Below, in pieces: positions 15,099 through 23,040 of a DNA stretch of 27,247 nucleotides. The DNA comes from Stenotrophomonas maltophilia. GTDB taxonomy: Bacteria; Pseudomonadota; Gammaproteobacteria; Xanthomonadales; Xanthomonadaceae. Numbering within the stretch: position 1 is the first letter of the stretch; each line of letters opens with the position of its first letter. A program made the position numbers and the translations under genes. Where the stretch lies: positions 1 through 27,247 of the forward strand of contig DGIP01000324.1 of NCBI GenBank assembly GCA_002386405.1. The letters run 5' to 3'. The notes under the pieces were generated by a model that saw only the letters and a list, made by a program, of their open reading frames with translations, did not search any database and was not told where the DNA came from.

Positions 15099-15489
15099 TG
15101 CGCTCACTCCTTGAGATTTCAGTGCAGTTCGGCTGCTGCGGGCCGGGGGTGCGCCAGAGCATCAGGCCCTTGTCAGCCCAGTGGATACGGCGGGGGTACA
15201 GCCCGTCCCACAGGCGTTCGCGCACCAGCGGGTCTTCCCAGAGGCCCGGCGCCAGGGCGATTGGCGCGCCGCTCTGTTCGTGGCGGAGCAGTTCGCGGGC
15301 CTCAACCACCTCAGGCGGCACCGACTCGATCCACCCCGCACCGGCATCAAAGGCCTGGCGCAGCAGCGAGCCGTCGAAGTGGACATCCTTCGCGATGCCG
15401 CGCAGGCCTACCAGCAGCAACGCACCGATCAGCAGACCTACCAGCCAGCGTTGCAGAACGGAGGGGGTTCCCTTCCCGGGTTTGATCAC
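15076..15489 (-). CDS. Single-pass membrane protein heading the glycosylation cluster
   Basis: A 137-residue protein with a GTG start at 15489, a basic N-terminus, one membrane helix at about residues 14-31 (LVGLLIGALLLVGLRG) and a periplasmic domain of about 105 residues. That domain includes VEARELLRHEQSGAPIALAP, an aromatic-rich stretch with YPRRIHWADKGLMLW, and two cysteines (PNCTE and the penultimate residue). I do not recognise the family. It is the first gene of the five-gene overlapping set, and its 3' end overlaps the polytopic transferase gene, so it is probably produced together with it. Whether it is an accessory subunit of that enzyme is inference. Confidence 0.72.
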   Translation of the reverse strand: MIKPGKGTPSVLQRWLVGLLIGALLLVGLRGIAKDVHFDGSLLRQAFDAGAGWIESVPPEVVEARELLRHEQSGAPIALAPGLWEDPLVRERLWDGLYPRRIHWADKGLMLWRTPGPQQPNCTEISRSERIVLVDCH

Positions 15490-15629
15490 GGCGGCATTCC
15501 AGAGTCACGGCGCTTGAGCCAGAAAGTCTAGCATTCGGCCCTTGCGGGTGATCGTTGTAGGACTAGAAACAGGGAATCGCCTTCGCCGCCTGTGTTCATG
15601 CCGTTACCGAACGCGGACAGTGCAATGGC

Positions 15630-15652
15630 GGTCGATTGGGATGCGACCCTAC
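15630..15652 (-). repeat. GTAG-tagged palindrome with 9-base loop, left member
   Basis: On the minus strand: GTAG, stem GGTCG, loop CATCCCAAT, stem CGACC. It pairs in style with 15694-15716, which has the same 4-5-9-5 layout, but differs from the 3-base-loop palindromes elsewhere in the window, so it looks like a separate subfamily. Confidence 0.7.
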
Positions 15653-15693
15653 CGTAAGGTGGGTCGCCATGCTTATGGAGTGCACCCTCAGCG

Positions 15694-15716
15694 GTAGGGT
15701 TGGTTCCCAAACAACC
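15694..15716 (+). repeat. GTAG-tagged palindrome with 9-base loop, right member
   Basis: GTAG, stem GGTTG, loop GTTCCCAAA, stem CAACC. The inverted partner lies at 15652-15630; both GTAG tags face inward across 41 bases. Loops share TCCCAA. Confidence 0.7.
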
Positions 15717-15779
15717 GCCCGTATCCGATCAACGCCCGGTAACGCATGACCCCAAATCGGCACCGCGCCGGGCGCGCGC

Positions 15780-16105
15780 GGCTTGGCGCGGTCCATGCCA
15801 TAAACGTCATCAGATACTCCGCCGGTCAACACCGCCAAACCATGGATATCAGCTGCAATGTTAACCACGCCTCTTTCTGCAGAAACGTTGTCATGCAACG
15901 CATCTCAACGCAGTGAGGCCCGATCACGTCATGACTATTGATGCCGTCATGGAAACGGCGCGAATCGACAGAGACAATCAACTTCCAATACCGTCTCCAC
16001 GTCCACATGGTGACCACCGGAGTCTGAAAACTCCGTAACGAACAGCTGGTCCTCCGCGTCGGGAGGGTGACTAATAAAATACCCGCATGGGGAATACGTC
16101 GCACC
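15780..16105 (-). pseudogene. Possible decayed gene fragment
   Basis: Minus-strand frames here read like protein in pieces that do not join: one frame gives DAEDQLFVTEFSDSGGHHVD and onward, ending near 15947; a second gives RRFHDGINSHDVIGPHCVEM from about 15960; a third gives DNVSAERGVVNIAADIHGLA and onward from about 15897. At least two frameshifts would be needed to connect them. Composition of these pieces is more protein-like than random, but I recognise no family, and chance open frames cannot be ruled out. Low G+C agrees with a foreign or decaying segment. Confidence 0.3.
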
Positions 16106-16133
16106 GTTCGTTACACGGTTTTCAGCCTCCCGA

Positions 16134-16158
16134 CTCCCTCGCCATTCCGGCGAGGGAG
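16134..16158 (+). promoter_or_regulatory. Strong hairpin in the symE leader
   Basis: CTCCCTCGCC (16134-16143) and GGCGAGGGAG (16149-16158) form a perfect 10-bp GC-rich stem with loop ATTCC, ending seven bases before the ribosome binding site GGAGA (16166-16170) of symE. No T tract follows on either strand, so it is not a plain terminator. It may control translation or be part of an antisense RNA region; known symE is controlled by the antisense RNA SymR. The role is inference. Confidence 0.55.
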
Positions 16159-16176
16159 ACAACCCGGAGAGCCACC

Positions 16177-16485
16177 ATGCATTCCCATGACAACGATGCG
16201 CCCATCCGCTCCACCCCTCGCACCCACCTCGGCTGGCATAAGCCCAAGCGGATTCTGGTGGGTTCGCTTATCTACAATAACGAAAGTCCGCAGCCCGGCG
16301 ACCCGCTCATCCCCTGCATCAAACTGCGCGGCATGTGGATGTCCGAAGCCGGCATTGCGCCTGGAACCCGTTTGACGGTGGAGATGTATGACGGCGCCAT
16401 CCTGCTGCGTGCGGCGGAGCCGGCCGTGTCGGTACAGCTTCGGCCGGTCAGGCGCAGTCACCCGCGGGCGCATTCCGGGCGGTGA
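16177..16485 (+). CDS. symE: SymE-like type I toxin
   Basis: A 102-residue protein whose central part, about residues 45-80 (IPCIKLRGMWMSEAGIAPGT, then RLTVEMYDGAILL), matches the SymE family: a compact AbrB-like fold with the pattern P-x-I-x-L-x-G-x-W, then AG, G and a hydrophobic beta strand. E. coli SymE is an SOS-induced toxin that condenses the nucleoid and stops growth, and is repressed by the antisense RNA SymR, LexA and Lon. The N-terminal 44 residues are polar. The ATG at 16177 has GGAGA six bases upstream. It is a single gene at the right edge of the low-G+C segment; I see no clear LexA box or antisense promoter. Function as a toxin here is inferred from the family. Confidence 0.8.
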   Translation: MHSHDNDAPIRSTPRTHLGWHKPKRILVGSLIYNNESPQPGDPLIPCIKLRGMWMSEAGIAPGTRLTVEMYDGAILLRAAEPAVSVQLRPVRRSHPRAHSGR

Positions 16486-16488
16486 GGG

Positions 16489-16512
16489 GGGCAGCGCCGT
16501 GTGGCGCCGCCC
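16489..16512 (+). terminator. GC-rich hairpin after symE (terminator-like, no T tract)
   Basis: GGGCAGCGCC (16489-16498) pairs with GGCGCCGCCC (16503-16512) around GTGT with one mismatch. It starts three bases after the symE stop codon. Without a T run its function as a terminator is uncertain. Confidence 0.4.
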
Positions 16513-16616
16513 TGCATTGCCGCTGCACCGGCAAACGCCCAGAATGACGGCCATTGCCGTTGTGCTGGAGCCCGCATGCCCGTTGCCGCGTTCACCCTGA
16601 CCGGGGTCTGCCGTTC

Positions 16617-18671
16617 ATGACCGCCCTGAAGGCCAGGCTGCGCGCTGCGGTCTACCTGGTGCTGCGCACCGGTTTCCGGGCGCTGCCCCTGTCGGAAGGG
16701 CAGCGCGACCGCCTGCGTGGCCGCTTCCTGGACCGGCATTCGGACTGGGTACCGCCACCGCCGCGCGGCCGCGTGGATGGGGCGGGCGACGCGGCGGCCC
16801 ACCGCCTGCGGGTACGGGCCGACGAAGCCGCCATCGGCCATGTTCCCCATCGCGTCGAGGCGCTGCCGGCGACGCTGCCTGCCACCTTGGTGGCGTTCTA
16901 CCTGCCGCAGTTCCATCCGATCGAACAGAACGATGCGTGGTGGGGCAAGGGCTTCACCGAATGGCGCAATGTCACCCGCGCCCTGCCCCAGTTCGAAGGC
17001 CACGTACAGCCACGGCTACCTGCCGACCTGGGTTTCTACGACCTGCGCAGCCCGCAGGTGATGCGCGACCAGGCCGCCCTGGCCCGCGAGTACGGCATTG
17101 GCGCGTTCTGCTTCTACTACTACTGGTTCAGCGGCACCACGCTGCTGGAGACGCCGCTGCGCCAGTGGCTGGCCGACGACAGCATCGAGATGCCGTTCTG
17201 CCTGTGCTGGGCCAACGAGAACTGGGCACGGCGCTGGGACGGGCGCGGCGATGACATCCTGATCGGGCAGAAGCACAGCGCCGAGGACGATATCGCCTTC
17301 ATCGCTCACGTGGCCGACTACCTGCGCGACCGCCGTGCGTTGAAGGTGGATGGCAAGCCGATGCTGCTGGTGTACCGCCCGCACCTGCTGCCCGACGCCC
17401 GTGCCACCGCGCAGCGCTGGCGCCAGTGGTGCCGGGATCACGACATCGGCGAGATCCACCTGGCGTACGTGCAGGGCTTCGAGCGCCCGGACCCGCGCGA
17501 TATCGATTTCGATGCGGCCGTTGAATTCCCGCCTAACATGAGCAACCCGCGTTCGCTCACCGCCGACCAGTTCCTGGTCAACCCGGAGTTCCACGGCGAC
17601 GTGCGCGACTGGCGCGAGCTGGCCAGCGAAATCGCCGCGCGCCCGCTGCCCGACTACCCGCTGTACCCCGGGGTCAATCCCGGCTGGGACAACGAGGCGC
17701 GCCGTTCCGGGCGCGGCCGCGTATACCTGCACGCGTCACCGCGCGGTTACCGCGACTGGCTGTCGACCACGATCCACCAGCGCCTGGCGCCGGTTCCACC
17801 GGGCCAGCGGCTGGTGTTCATCAACGCCTGGAACGAGTGGGCCGAAGGCGCGGTGCTGGAGCCGGACCTGCGGCTGGGCCATGCGTACCTGGATGCCACC
17901 CGGCAGGCATTGCACGCACCCGCTGCTGCACGCACCGCGACGCGCCCCTGCGTGGTGATCCACGCGTGGTACCTGGAAGAGCTGGGTGAGCTGCTGGCAC
18001 AGTTGAAGCAGAGTGCCCTTGAGTGCCGCCTCATCATCAGCACCGCCCATGGACACCTCGACCGGGTGCAGGCGCTGCTGCAGGCCTCCGGCCTGGCCGG
18101 TGAGGTGATGGCTTTCGCCAACCATGGCCGCGACGTCCTGCCGTTCCTGCACGTGGCCAACCGGCTGCTGGAGGAAGGCGAGGACGTGGTGCTCAAGCTG
18201 CACACCAAGCGCTCCACCCACATGCAGCAGGGCGCGCAGTGGCGCCAGGAACTGCTGCAGCAGCTGCTGGACGATGGCCACGGCGCGCAGGCCGTGGCGC
18301 GCTTCGCGCAGGACCGCGAGCTGGGCCTGCTGGCCCCGGCCGGCCACCTGTTGCCGGTGCGCGATTACGTGGGCGCCAATGACGCCGCGCTGCAGCGGCT
18401 GCAGGTGCGGCTGGGGCTGCACACCGACATCCGCGCGGCGCAGTTCAGCGCCGGCAGCATGTTCTGGGTGCGGCTGGCGGCCCTGCGGCCGTTGCTGGAC
18501 GCGCACCTGCCGCCCAGCGCGTTTGAAGCCGAACACGGCCAGGTCGACGGAACGCTGGCACACGCGCTGGAGCGCGCGCTGGGCGCGGTGTGCGTGGATG
18601 CGGGGTATACCGTGGCCACGCTCGGCGCGGCGACGGAAGGGGCGGGCTACGCCTACGCCAGGCGCGGCTGA
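16617..18671 (+). CDS. Two-domain glycan enzyme: WbsX-like (GH99-like) plus RgpF-like domain
   Basis: A 684-residue cytoplasmic protein for surface polysaccharide assembly. Residues from about 92 (VAFYLPQFHPIEQNDAWWGK, then GFTEWRNVTRALP) to about 420 (FINAWNEWAEGAVLEPD) form the WbsX domain, found in O-antigen clusters and often annotated as GH99-like or glycosyltransferase WbsX. From about 442 (RPCVVIHAWYLEELGELLAQ) to the end lies an RgpF-type (rhamnan synthesis F) domain with LKLHTKRSTH and a GSMFWVRLAALRPL segment. The ATG at 16617 is chosen; a TTG 21 codons upstream is possible. It faces scoB and lies near the dTDP-rhamnose genes, consistent with rhamnan or O-chain synthesis. The linkage made is unknown. 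Confidence 0.88.
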   Translation: MTALKARLRAAVYLVLRTGFRALPLSEGQRDRLRGRFLDRHSDWVPPPPRGRVDGAGDAAAHRLRVRADEAAIGHVPHRVEALPATLPATLVAFYLPQFHPIEQNDAWWGKGFTEWRNVTRALPQFEGHVQPRLPADLGFYDLRSPQVMRDQAALAREYGIGAFCFYYYWFSGTTLLETPLRQWLADDSIEMPFCLCWANENWARRWDGRGDDILIGQKHSAEDDIAFIAHVADYLRDRRALKVDGKPMLLVYRPHLLPDARATAQRWRQWCRDHDIGEIHLAYVQGFERPDPRDIDFDAAVEFPPNMSNPRSLTADQFLVNPEFHGDVRDWRELASEIAARPLPDYPLYPGVNPGWDNEARRSGRGRVYLHASPRGYRDWLSTTIHQRLAPVPPGQRLVFINAWNEWAEGAVLEPDLRLGHAYLDATRQALHAPAAARTATRPCVVIHAWYLEELGELLAQLKQSALECRLIISTAHGHLDRVQALLQASGLAGEVMAFANHGRDVLPFLHVANRLLEEGEDVVLKLHTKRSTHMQQGAQWRQELLQQLLDDGHGAQAVARFAQDRELGLLAPAGHLLPVRDYVGANDAALQRLQVRLGLHTDIRAAQFSAGSMFWVRLAALRPLLDAHLPPSAFEAEHGQVDGTLAHALERALGAVCVDAGYTVATLGAATEGAGYAYARRG

Positions 18672-18672
18672 C

Positions 18673-18695
18673 CCGCACGCCGGCACAGCGTGCGG
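18673..18695. terminator. Hairpin between convergent genes (weak terminator candidate)
   Basis: CCGCACGC (18673-18680) pairs perfectly with GCGTGCGG (18688-18695) around CGGCACA, in the 41-bp gap between the WbsX/RgpF gene and scoB. No T tract follows. Confidence 0.4.
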
Positions 18696-18712
18696 ACCGC
18701 TGCACTACCGGC

Positions 18713-19339
18713 TCAGCGGAAGCTGACGCCGGTCTTTTCCTTCAACTCATCGGGGCTCACGCCCGGCGCGGCTTCGACCAGGGTCAAGCCTGCTTCGGTG
18801 ACATCGAACACGGCCAGGTCGGTGATGATCCGGTCGACCACGCCCACGCCGGTCAGCGGCAGGGTGCACTCGGGCAGGATCTTGTGCTCGCCATTCTTGG
18901 CGGTGTGCTCCATCAGCACCACCACGCGCTGCACGCCGGCCACCAGGTCCATGGCGCCGCCCATGCCCTTGACCATCTTGCCCGGCACCATCCAGTTGGC
19001 CAGGTCGCCCTTGTCGGTGACCTGCATGGCACCCAGGATGGCCAGGTTGACGTGGCCGCCGCGGATCATCGCGAAGCTGTCGTGGCTGCCGAAGTAGCTG
19101 GCACCCGCACGCGCGGTGACCGTCTGCTTGCCGGCATTGATCAGGTCCGCATCCACTTCCGCTTCGGTCGGGAACGGGCCGATGCCGAGCAGGCCGTTCT
19201 CCGACTGCAGCCACACGTCCACGCCGTCCGGAATGTGGTTGGCCACCAGGGTCGGCAGGCCGATGCCCAGGTTCACGTAGGCACCGTCGGTCAGCTCGCG
19301 GGCGGCGCGCTGCGCCATTTCATCGCGGGTCCATGCCAT
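18713..19339 (-). CDS. scoB: 3-oxoacid CoA-transferase, subunit B
   Basis: Beta subunit of the heterodimeric cytoplasmic enzyme that moves CoA from succinyl-CoA to a 3-oxoacid such as acetoacetate. The 208 residues include the [12 protein letters not shown] segment, the catalytic glutamate E47 in [12 protein letters not shown], and [14 protein letters not shown] and [17 protein letters not shown], all typical of SCOT/AtoA-type subunits. The ATG at 19339 begins one base after the scoA stop codon (TGACATG). In Xanthomonas the equivalent genes beside xanAB are called lpsJ/lpsI and were first annotated as 3-oxoadipate CoA-transferase, so the true 3-oxoacid is not certain. Confidence 0.95.
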   Translation of the reverse strand: MAWTRDEMAQRAARELTDGAYVNLGIGLPTLVANHIPDGVDVWLQSENGLLGIGPFPTEAEVDADLINAGKQTVTARAGASYFGSHDSFAMIRGGHVNLAILGAMQVTDKGDLANWMVPGKMVKGMGGAMDLVAGVQRVVVLMEHTAKNGEHKILPECTLPLTGVGVVDRIITDLAVFDVTEAGLTLVEAAPGVSPDELKEKTGVSFR

Positions 19340-19340
19340 G

Positions 19341-20075
19341 TCAGTTGCCCTCCGCACGCACGGTGCGCTGTTCGATGCGTTTTTCAGGGGTGGGGTTTTG
19401 CACGATGCGGTGCACGTAGATGCCGGGCAGGTGCACCTGGTCCGGGTCGATGCTGCCCACCGGCACCACCTCTTCCACTTCCACCACGCACAGCCGGCCG
19501 GCCATCGCACAGGCCGGGTTGAAGTTGCGCGCGGTCTTGCGGAACACCAGGTTGCCGGCCTCGTCGGCCTTCCACGCCTTGACCAGCGCCACGTCGGCGC
19601 GCAGCGCGGTTTCCATCACGTAGTGCTTGCCGTCGAACTCGCGGGTTTCCTTGCCCTCGGCCACCACGGTGCCGTAGCCGGTGGCGGTGAAAAAGGCGGG
19701 AATGCCCGCACCGCCGGCGCGCAGGCGCTCGGCCAGGGTGCCCTGCGGGTTGAATTCCAGTTCCAGCTCGCCGGCCAGGTACTGGCGTTCGAATTCCTTG
19801 TTCTCGCCCACGTAGGACGAAATCATCTTCTTGATCTGGCGGGTTTCCAGCAGCTGGCCCAGGCCGAAGCCGTCCACGCCGGCGTTGTTGGAAATCACCG
19901 TCAGGCCCTTCACCCCGGTGTCGCGCAGCGCCGCGATCAGCGCTTCGGGAATGCCGCACAGGCCGAAGCCACCGACCGCCAGGGTCTGGCCATCGGCCAC
20001 CACGCCCTGCAGCGCGTCGGCGGCGCTGGCGTAGCGCTTGCCGCGCCGGCCGCCGTTGTCTGGGGACTTGCTCAT
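19341..20075 (-). CDS. scoA: 3-oxoacid CoA-transferase, subunit A
   Basis: Alpha subunit partner of the enzyme encoded by the next gene. Of 244 residues, the glycine-rich [10 protein letters not shown] (35-44) binds Co[16 protein letters not shown] and [20 protein letters not shown] are family segments; [11 protein letters not shown] lies in the central core. The ATG at 20075 is preceded by a GAGGG-type ribosome binding site. scoA and scoB are essentially contiguous and form one operon that diverges from xanA across 142 bp. Its presence in a polysaccharide precursor locus has no obvious biochemical reason but is a conserved arrangement in Xanthomonadaceae. Confidence 0.95.
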   Translation of the reverse strand: MSKSPDNGGRRGKRYASAADALQGVVADGQTLAVGGFGLCGIPEALIAALRDTGVKGLTVISNNAGVDGFGLGQLLETRQIKKMISSYVGENKEFERQYLAGELELEFNPQGTLAERLRAGGAGIPAFFTATGYGTVVAEGKETREFDGKHYVMETALRADVALVKAWKADEAGNLVFRKTARNFNPACAMAGRLCVVEVEEVVPVGSIDPDQVHLPGIYVHRIVQNPTPEKRIEQRTVRAEGN

Positions 20076-20217
20076 CTACGCCCTCACCTCGTTGATGTAA
20101 GCGGCCATTGTAGCCATTGCCGGGCACAGCCCCGGCTAAACCGACATTCCGGCTGAAAACGATTCCCATACATGACAGCGGCTAAACTCGCCTACTGACT
20201 TATGGATAGGACTTTCG

Positions 20218-21567
20218 ATGACCCTCCCCGCATTCAAGGCATACGACATCCGCGGCCGCGTGCCGGACGAGCTGAACGAGACGCTGGCGCGCCGGATCGG
20301 CGTGGCGCTGGCAGCCCAGCTGGAGCCGGGCACGGTGGTGGTGGGTCATGACGTGCGGCTGACCAGCCCCGGCCTGCAGGACGCGCTGGCCGCCGGCCTG
20401 CGCGGTGCCGGCCGCGAGGTGCTGGACATCGGCCTGTGCGGCACCGAAGAGGTCTATTTCCAGGTCGACCACCTCAACGCCGCCGGCGGGGTCATGGTCA
20501 CCGCCAGCCACAACCCGATGGATTACAACGGGATGAAGCTGGTCAAGCAGCAGGCCCGGCCGATCAGCTCGGATACCGGCCTGTTCGCGATTTCCGATGC
20601 GGTCGAGGCAGACACCGCGCCCGACGCCGCACCCACGGCGGGCATCCAGTCGCACACCGACAAGAGCGCCTACATCGCGCACCTGCTCAGCTACGTGGAC
20701 CGCGCCGCGCTCAAGCCGCTGAAGCTGGTGGTCAACGCCGGCAATGGCGGCGCGGGCACCATCGTGGACCTGCTGGCCCCGCACCTGCCGTTCGAATTCG
20801 TCCGCATCGCGCACGAGCCCGATGGCAGCTTCCCCAACGGCATTCCGAACCCGCTGCTGATCGAAAACCGCGAGATGACCGCGCAGGCCGTGCGTGAGCA
20901 CGGCGCGGACTTCGGGATCGCATGGGATGGCGATTTCGACCGCTGCTTCTTCTTCGACCACACCGGCCGCTTCATCGAAGGCTATTACCTGGTGGGCCTG
21001 CTGGCCCAGGCCATCCTCGCGCGCCAGCCGGGCGGCAAGGTCGTGCACGACCCGCGCCTGCTTTGGAACACCGTTGAGATGGTGGAACAAGCCGGTGGCC
21101 AGGCCGTGCTGTGCAAGAGCGGGCACGCCTTCATCAAGGAAAAGATGCGCAACGAAGACGCCGTTTACGGTGGTGAGATGAGCGCGCACCATTACTTCCG
21201 CGAGTTCGCCTACGCCGACTCGGGCATGATCCCGTGGCTGCTGATTGCCGCGCTGGTGTCCGAATCGGGCCGCTCGCTGGCCGACCTGGTGGAAGCGCGC
21301 ATGCAGAAGTTCCCCTGCAGCGGCGAAATCAACTTCAAGGTCGCCGATGCCAAGGCCGCCGTGGCCCGGGTGATGGAGCACTACGCGGCGCAGGCGCCGG
21401 TGCTGGACCACACCGACGGCATCAGCGCCGACTTCGGCCAGTGGCGCTTCAACCTGCGCAGCTCCAACACCGAGCCGCTGCTGCGGCTGAACGTGGAAGC
21501 GCGTGGCGATGCGGCCCTGCTGCAGCAGCGCACCGATGAAATCTCCCAGTTGCTCAAGGCATCCTGA
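20218..21567 (+). CDS. xanA: Phosphomannomutase/phosphoglucomutase (XanA/SpgM type)
   Basis: Cytoplasmic alpha-D-phosphohexomutase that interconverts mannose-6-P and mannose-1-P and also glucose-6-P and glucose-1-P, feeding GDP-mannose, dTDP-rhamnose and UDP-glucose synthesis. The 449-residue product has the phosphoserine loop TASHNP (S97), the metal-binding loop DGDFDR, the sugar-binding loop GEMSAHHYF, and the phosphate-binding loop [12 protein letters not shown]. These fit XanA of Xanthomonas and SpgM of S. maltophilia, the latter linked to LPS and virulence. The ATG at 20218 is preceded by TAGGA with six-base spacing. It is 11 bases upstream of xanB, with which it forms an operon. Confidence 0.96.
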   Translation: MTLPAFKAYDIRGRVPDELNETLARRIGVALAAQLEPGTVVVGHDVRLTSPGLQDALAAGLRGAGREVLDIGLCGTEEVYFQVDHLNAAGGVMVTASHNPMDYNGMKLVKQQARPISSDTGLFAISDAVEADTAPDAAPTAGIQSHTDKSAYIAHLLSYVDRAALKPLKLVVNAGNGGAGTIVDLLAPHLPFEFVRIAHEPDGSFPNGIPNPLLIENREMTAQAVREHGADFGIAWDGDFDRCFFFDHTGRFIEGYYLVGLLAQAILARQPGGKVVHDPRLLWNTVEMVEQAGGQAVLCKSGHAFIKEKMRNEDAVYGGEMSAHHYFREFAYADSGMIPWLLIAALVSESGRSLADLVEARMQKFPCSGEINFKVADAKAAVARVMEHYAAQAPVLDHTDGISADFGQWRFNLRSSNTEPLLRLNVEARGDAALLQQRTDEISQLLKAS

Positions 21568-21578
21568 GGCCCAGCCCG

Positions 21579-22982
21579 ATGAACGACATCCTTCCGGTGA
21601 TCCTGTCCGGCGGCTCCGGCACGCGGCTGTGGCCGCTCTCGCGCGAGGCCTACCCCAAGCAGTTCCTGGCGCTGGCCGGCGAACAGACCATGCTGCAGGC
21701 CACCTGGCAGCGCGTGGCGCCCATTGCCGGGCGCGCGCCGCTGGTGGTGGCCAACGAGGAGCATCGTTTCGTCGCCGCCGAACAGCTGCAGCAGCTGGAC
21801 GTGCAGCCGCAGGCCATCCTGCTGGAGCCGGTGGGGCGCAATACCGCCCCGGCCATCGCGGTAGCCGCGCTGGAAGCCACCCTGGAAGAGGGCGACCCGG
21901 TGCTGCTGGTGCTGCCGTCGGATCATGTGATTGCCGATGAGGAAGCCTTCCGCGCCGCCGTGCTGCGGGCGCTGCCGGCCGCCCGCGACGGCAAGCTGGT
22001 CACCTTCGGCATCGTGCCGACCGGGCCGGAAACCGGCTACGGCTACATCAAGGCCGCATCCGGCGATGCGGTGCGCGCGGTGGACCGGTTCGTCGAAAAG
22101 CCCGATGCCGATACCGCCCTGCAGTACGTGCAGTCGGGCGAGTATTTCTGGAACAGCGGCATGTTCCTGTTCAAGGCCTCGCGCTACCTGGCCGAGCTGG
22201 AACGCCTGCAGCCGGCCATGCTGGCGGCCAGCCGCAACGCCTGGCAGCTGGCGCGGCGCGATACCGACTTCACCCGCCTGGACAAGGAGGCCTTCGCGGC
22301 CGTGCCGGCCGATTCCATCGACTACGCGGTGATGGAAAAGACCGCCGACGCGGTGGTGGTGCCGTTGGACGCGGGCTGGAACGATGTCGGCTCGTGGACC
22401 GCGCTGCGCGACGTATCGGCGCAGGATGCCGATGGCAACGCCCATCATGGCGATGTCATCGCCATCGACTGCCGCAACACCTACGCCTATGGCGAGCGCC
22501 TGATCGCGCTGGTCGGGCTGGATGACGTGATCGTGGTGGAGACCGACGATGCGGTGATGGTCGGGCGCAGCGACCGCATGCAGGAGATCAAGCAGGTGGT
22601 GGCCCGGCTCAAGGCCGACCAACGGCCCGAAGCGACCTGGCACCGCAAGGTGTACCGCCCCTGGGGCGCCTACGATTCGATCGACAACGGCGAGCGTTTC
22701 CAGGTCAAGCGGATCACCGTAAAGCCCGGCGGCACGCTGAGCCTGCAGATGCACCACCACCGCGCCGAACACTGGGTGGTGGTCAGCGGCACCGCCGAGG
22801 TTACCCGCGGTGACGAGGTGATCCTGCTGGGCGAAAACCAGAGCACCTACATTCCGCTGGGCGTGACCCACCGGCTGCGCAACCCGGGCAAGCTGCCGCT
22901 GGAACTGATCGAAGTACAGTCCGGCAGCTACCTCGGCGAGGATGACATCGTGCGCTTCGAGGACACCTACGGCCGCAGTTGA
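21579..22982 (+). CDS. xanB: Bifunctional mannose-1-phosphate guanylyltransferase / mannose-6-phosphate isomerase
   Basis: Type II PMI-GMP enzyme that makes mannose-6-P from fructose-6-P and GDP-mannose from mannose-1-P and GTP. The 467 residues contain the nucleotidyltransferase signature at about 10-27 ([18 protein letters not shown]), FVEKPD of the sugar-binding site, and the C-terminal cupin isomerase with Q390-M-H-H-H-R-A-E-H-W and the downstream IPLGVTHRL. Length and domain order match XanB, AlgA and WbpW. It works on both sides of the XanA step. A bidirectional terminator follows 21 bases after the stop codon. Confidence 0.97.
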   Translation: MNDILPVILSGGSGTRLWPLSREAYPKQFLALAGEQTMLQATWQRVAPIAGRAPLVVANEEHRFVAAEQLQQLDVQPQAILLEPVGRNTAPAIAVAALEATLEEGDPVLLVLPSDHVIADEEAFRAAVLRALPAARDGKLVTFGIVPTGPETGYGYIKAASGDAVRAVDRFVEKPDADTALQYVQSGEYFWNSGMFLFKASRYLAELERLQPAMLAASRNAWQLARRDTDFTRLDKEAFAAVPADSIDYAVMEKTADAVVVPLDAGWNDVGSWTALRDVSAQDADGNAHHGDVIAIDCRNTYAYGERLIALVGLDDVIVVETDDAVMVGRSDRMQEIKQVVARLKADQRPEATWHRKVYRPWGAYDSIDNGERFQVKRITVKPGGTLSLQMHHHRAEHWVVVSGTAEVTRGDEVILLGENQSTYIPLGVTHRLRNPGKLPLELIEVQSGSYLGEDDIVRFEDTYGRS

Positions 22983-23003
22983 GCCGCTGCTGCATGCCTC
23001 AAC

Positions 23004-23035
23004 AAAAAAAAACCCGGCGATGCCGGGTTTTTTTT
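23004..23035. terminator. Bidirectional terminator between xanB and rmlD
   Basis: CCCGGC (23013-23018) pairs with GCCGGG (23022-23027) around GAT; nine A residues precede and eight T residues follow, so each strand shows a hairpin with a T tract. It sits between two convergent operons and lies six bases from the rmlD stop codon. Confidence 0.93.
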
Positions 23036-23040
23036 GTTGC

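Larger units (their letters stand above)
15490..16176. other. 687-bp region with no intact gene and lowered G+C
   Basis: Between the glycosylation cluster and symE no frame gives a protein with a sensible start, length and composition. G+C over 15841-16080 is about 51% by my own count, well below the flanking genes. The left part holds an inverted pair of GTAG palindromes (15630-15716), the right part a possible decayed gene on the minus strand (15780-16105), then the symE leader. Confidence 0.7.

Noticed and set aside
16240..16300. Antisense promoter for a SymR-type RNA within symE
   Set aside because: On the minus strand a weak TAGATA-like -10 is visible but I found no fitting -35, so I do not call an RNA gene.
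20110..20136. GTAG followed by a 6-bp hairpin (GCCGGG / CCCGGC) between scoA and xanA
   Set aside because: The hairpin is not directly joined to the tag and has no inverted partner; with this base composition it may be chance.
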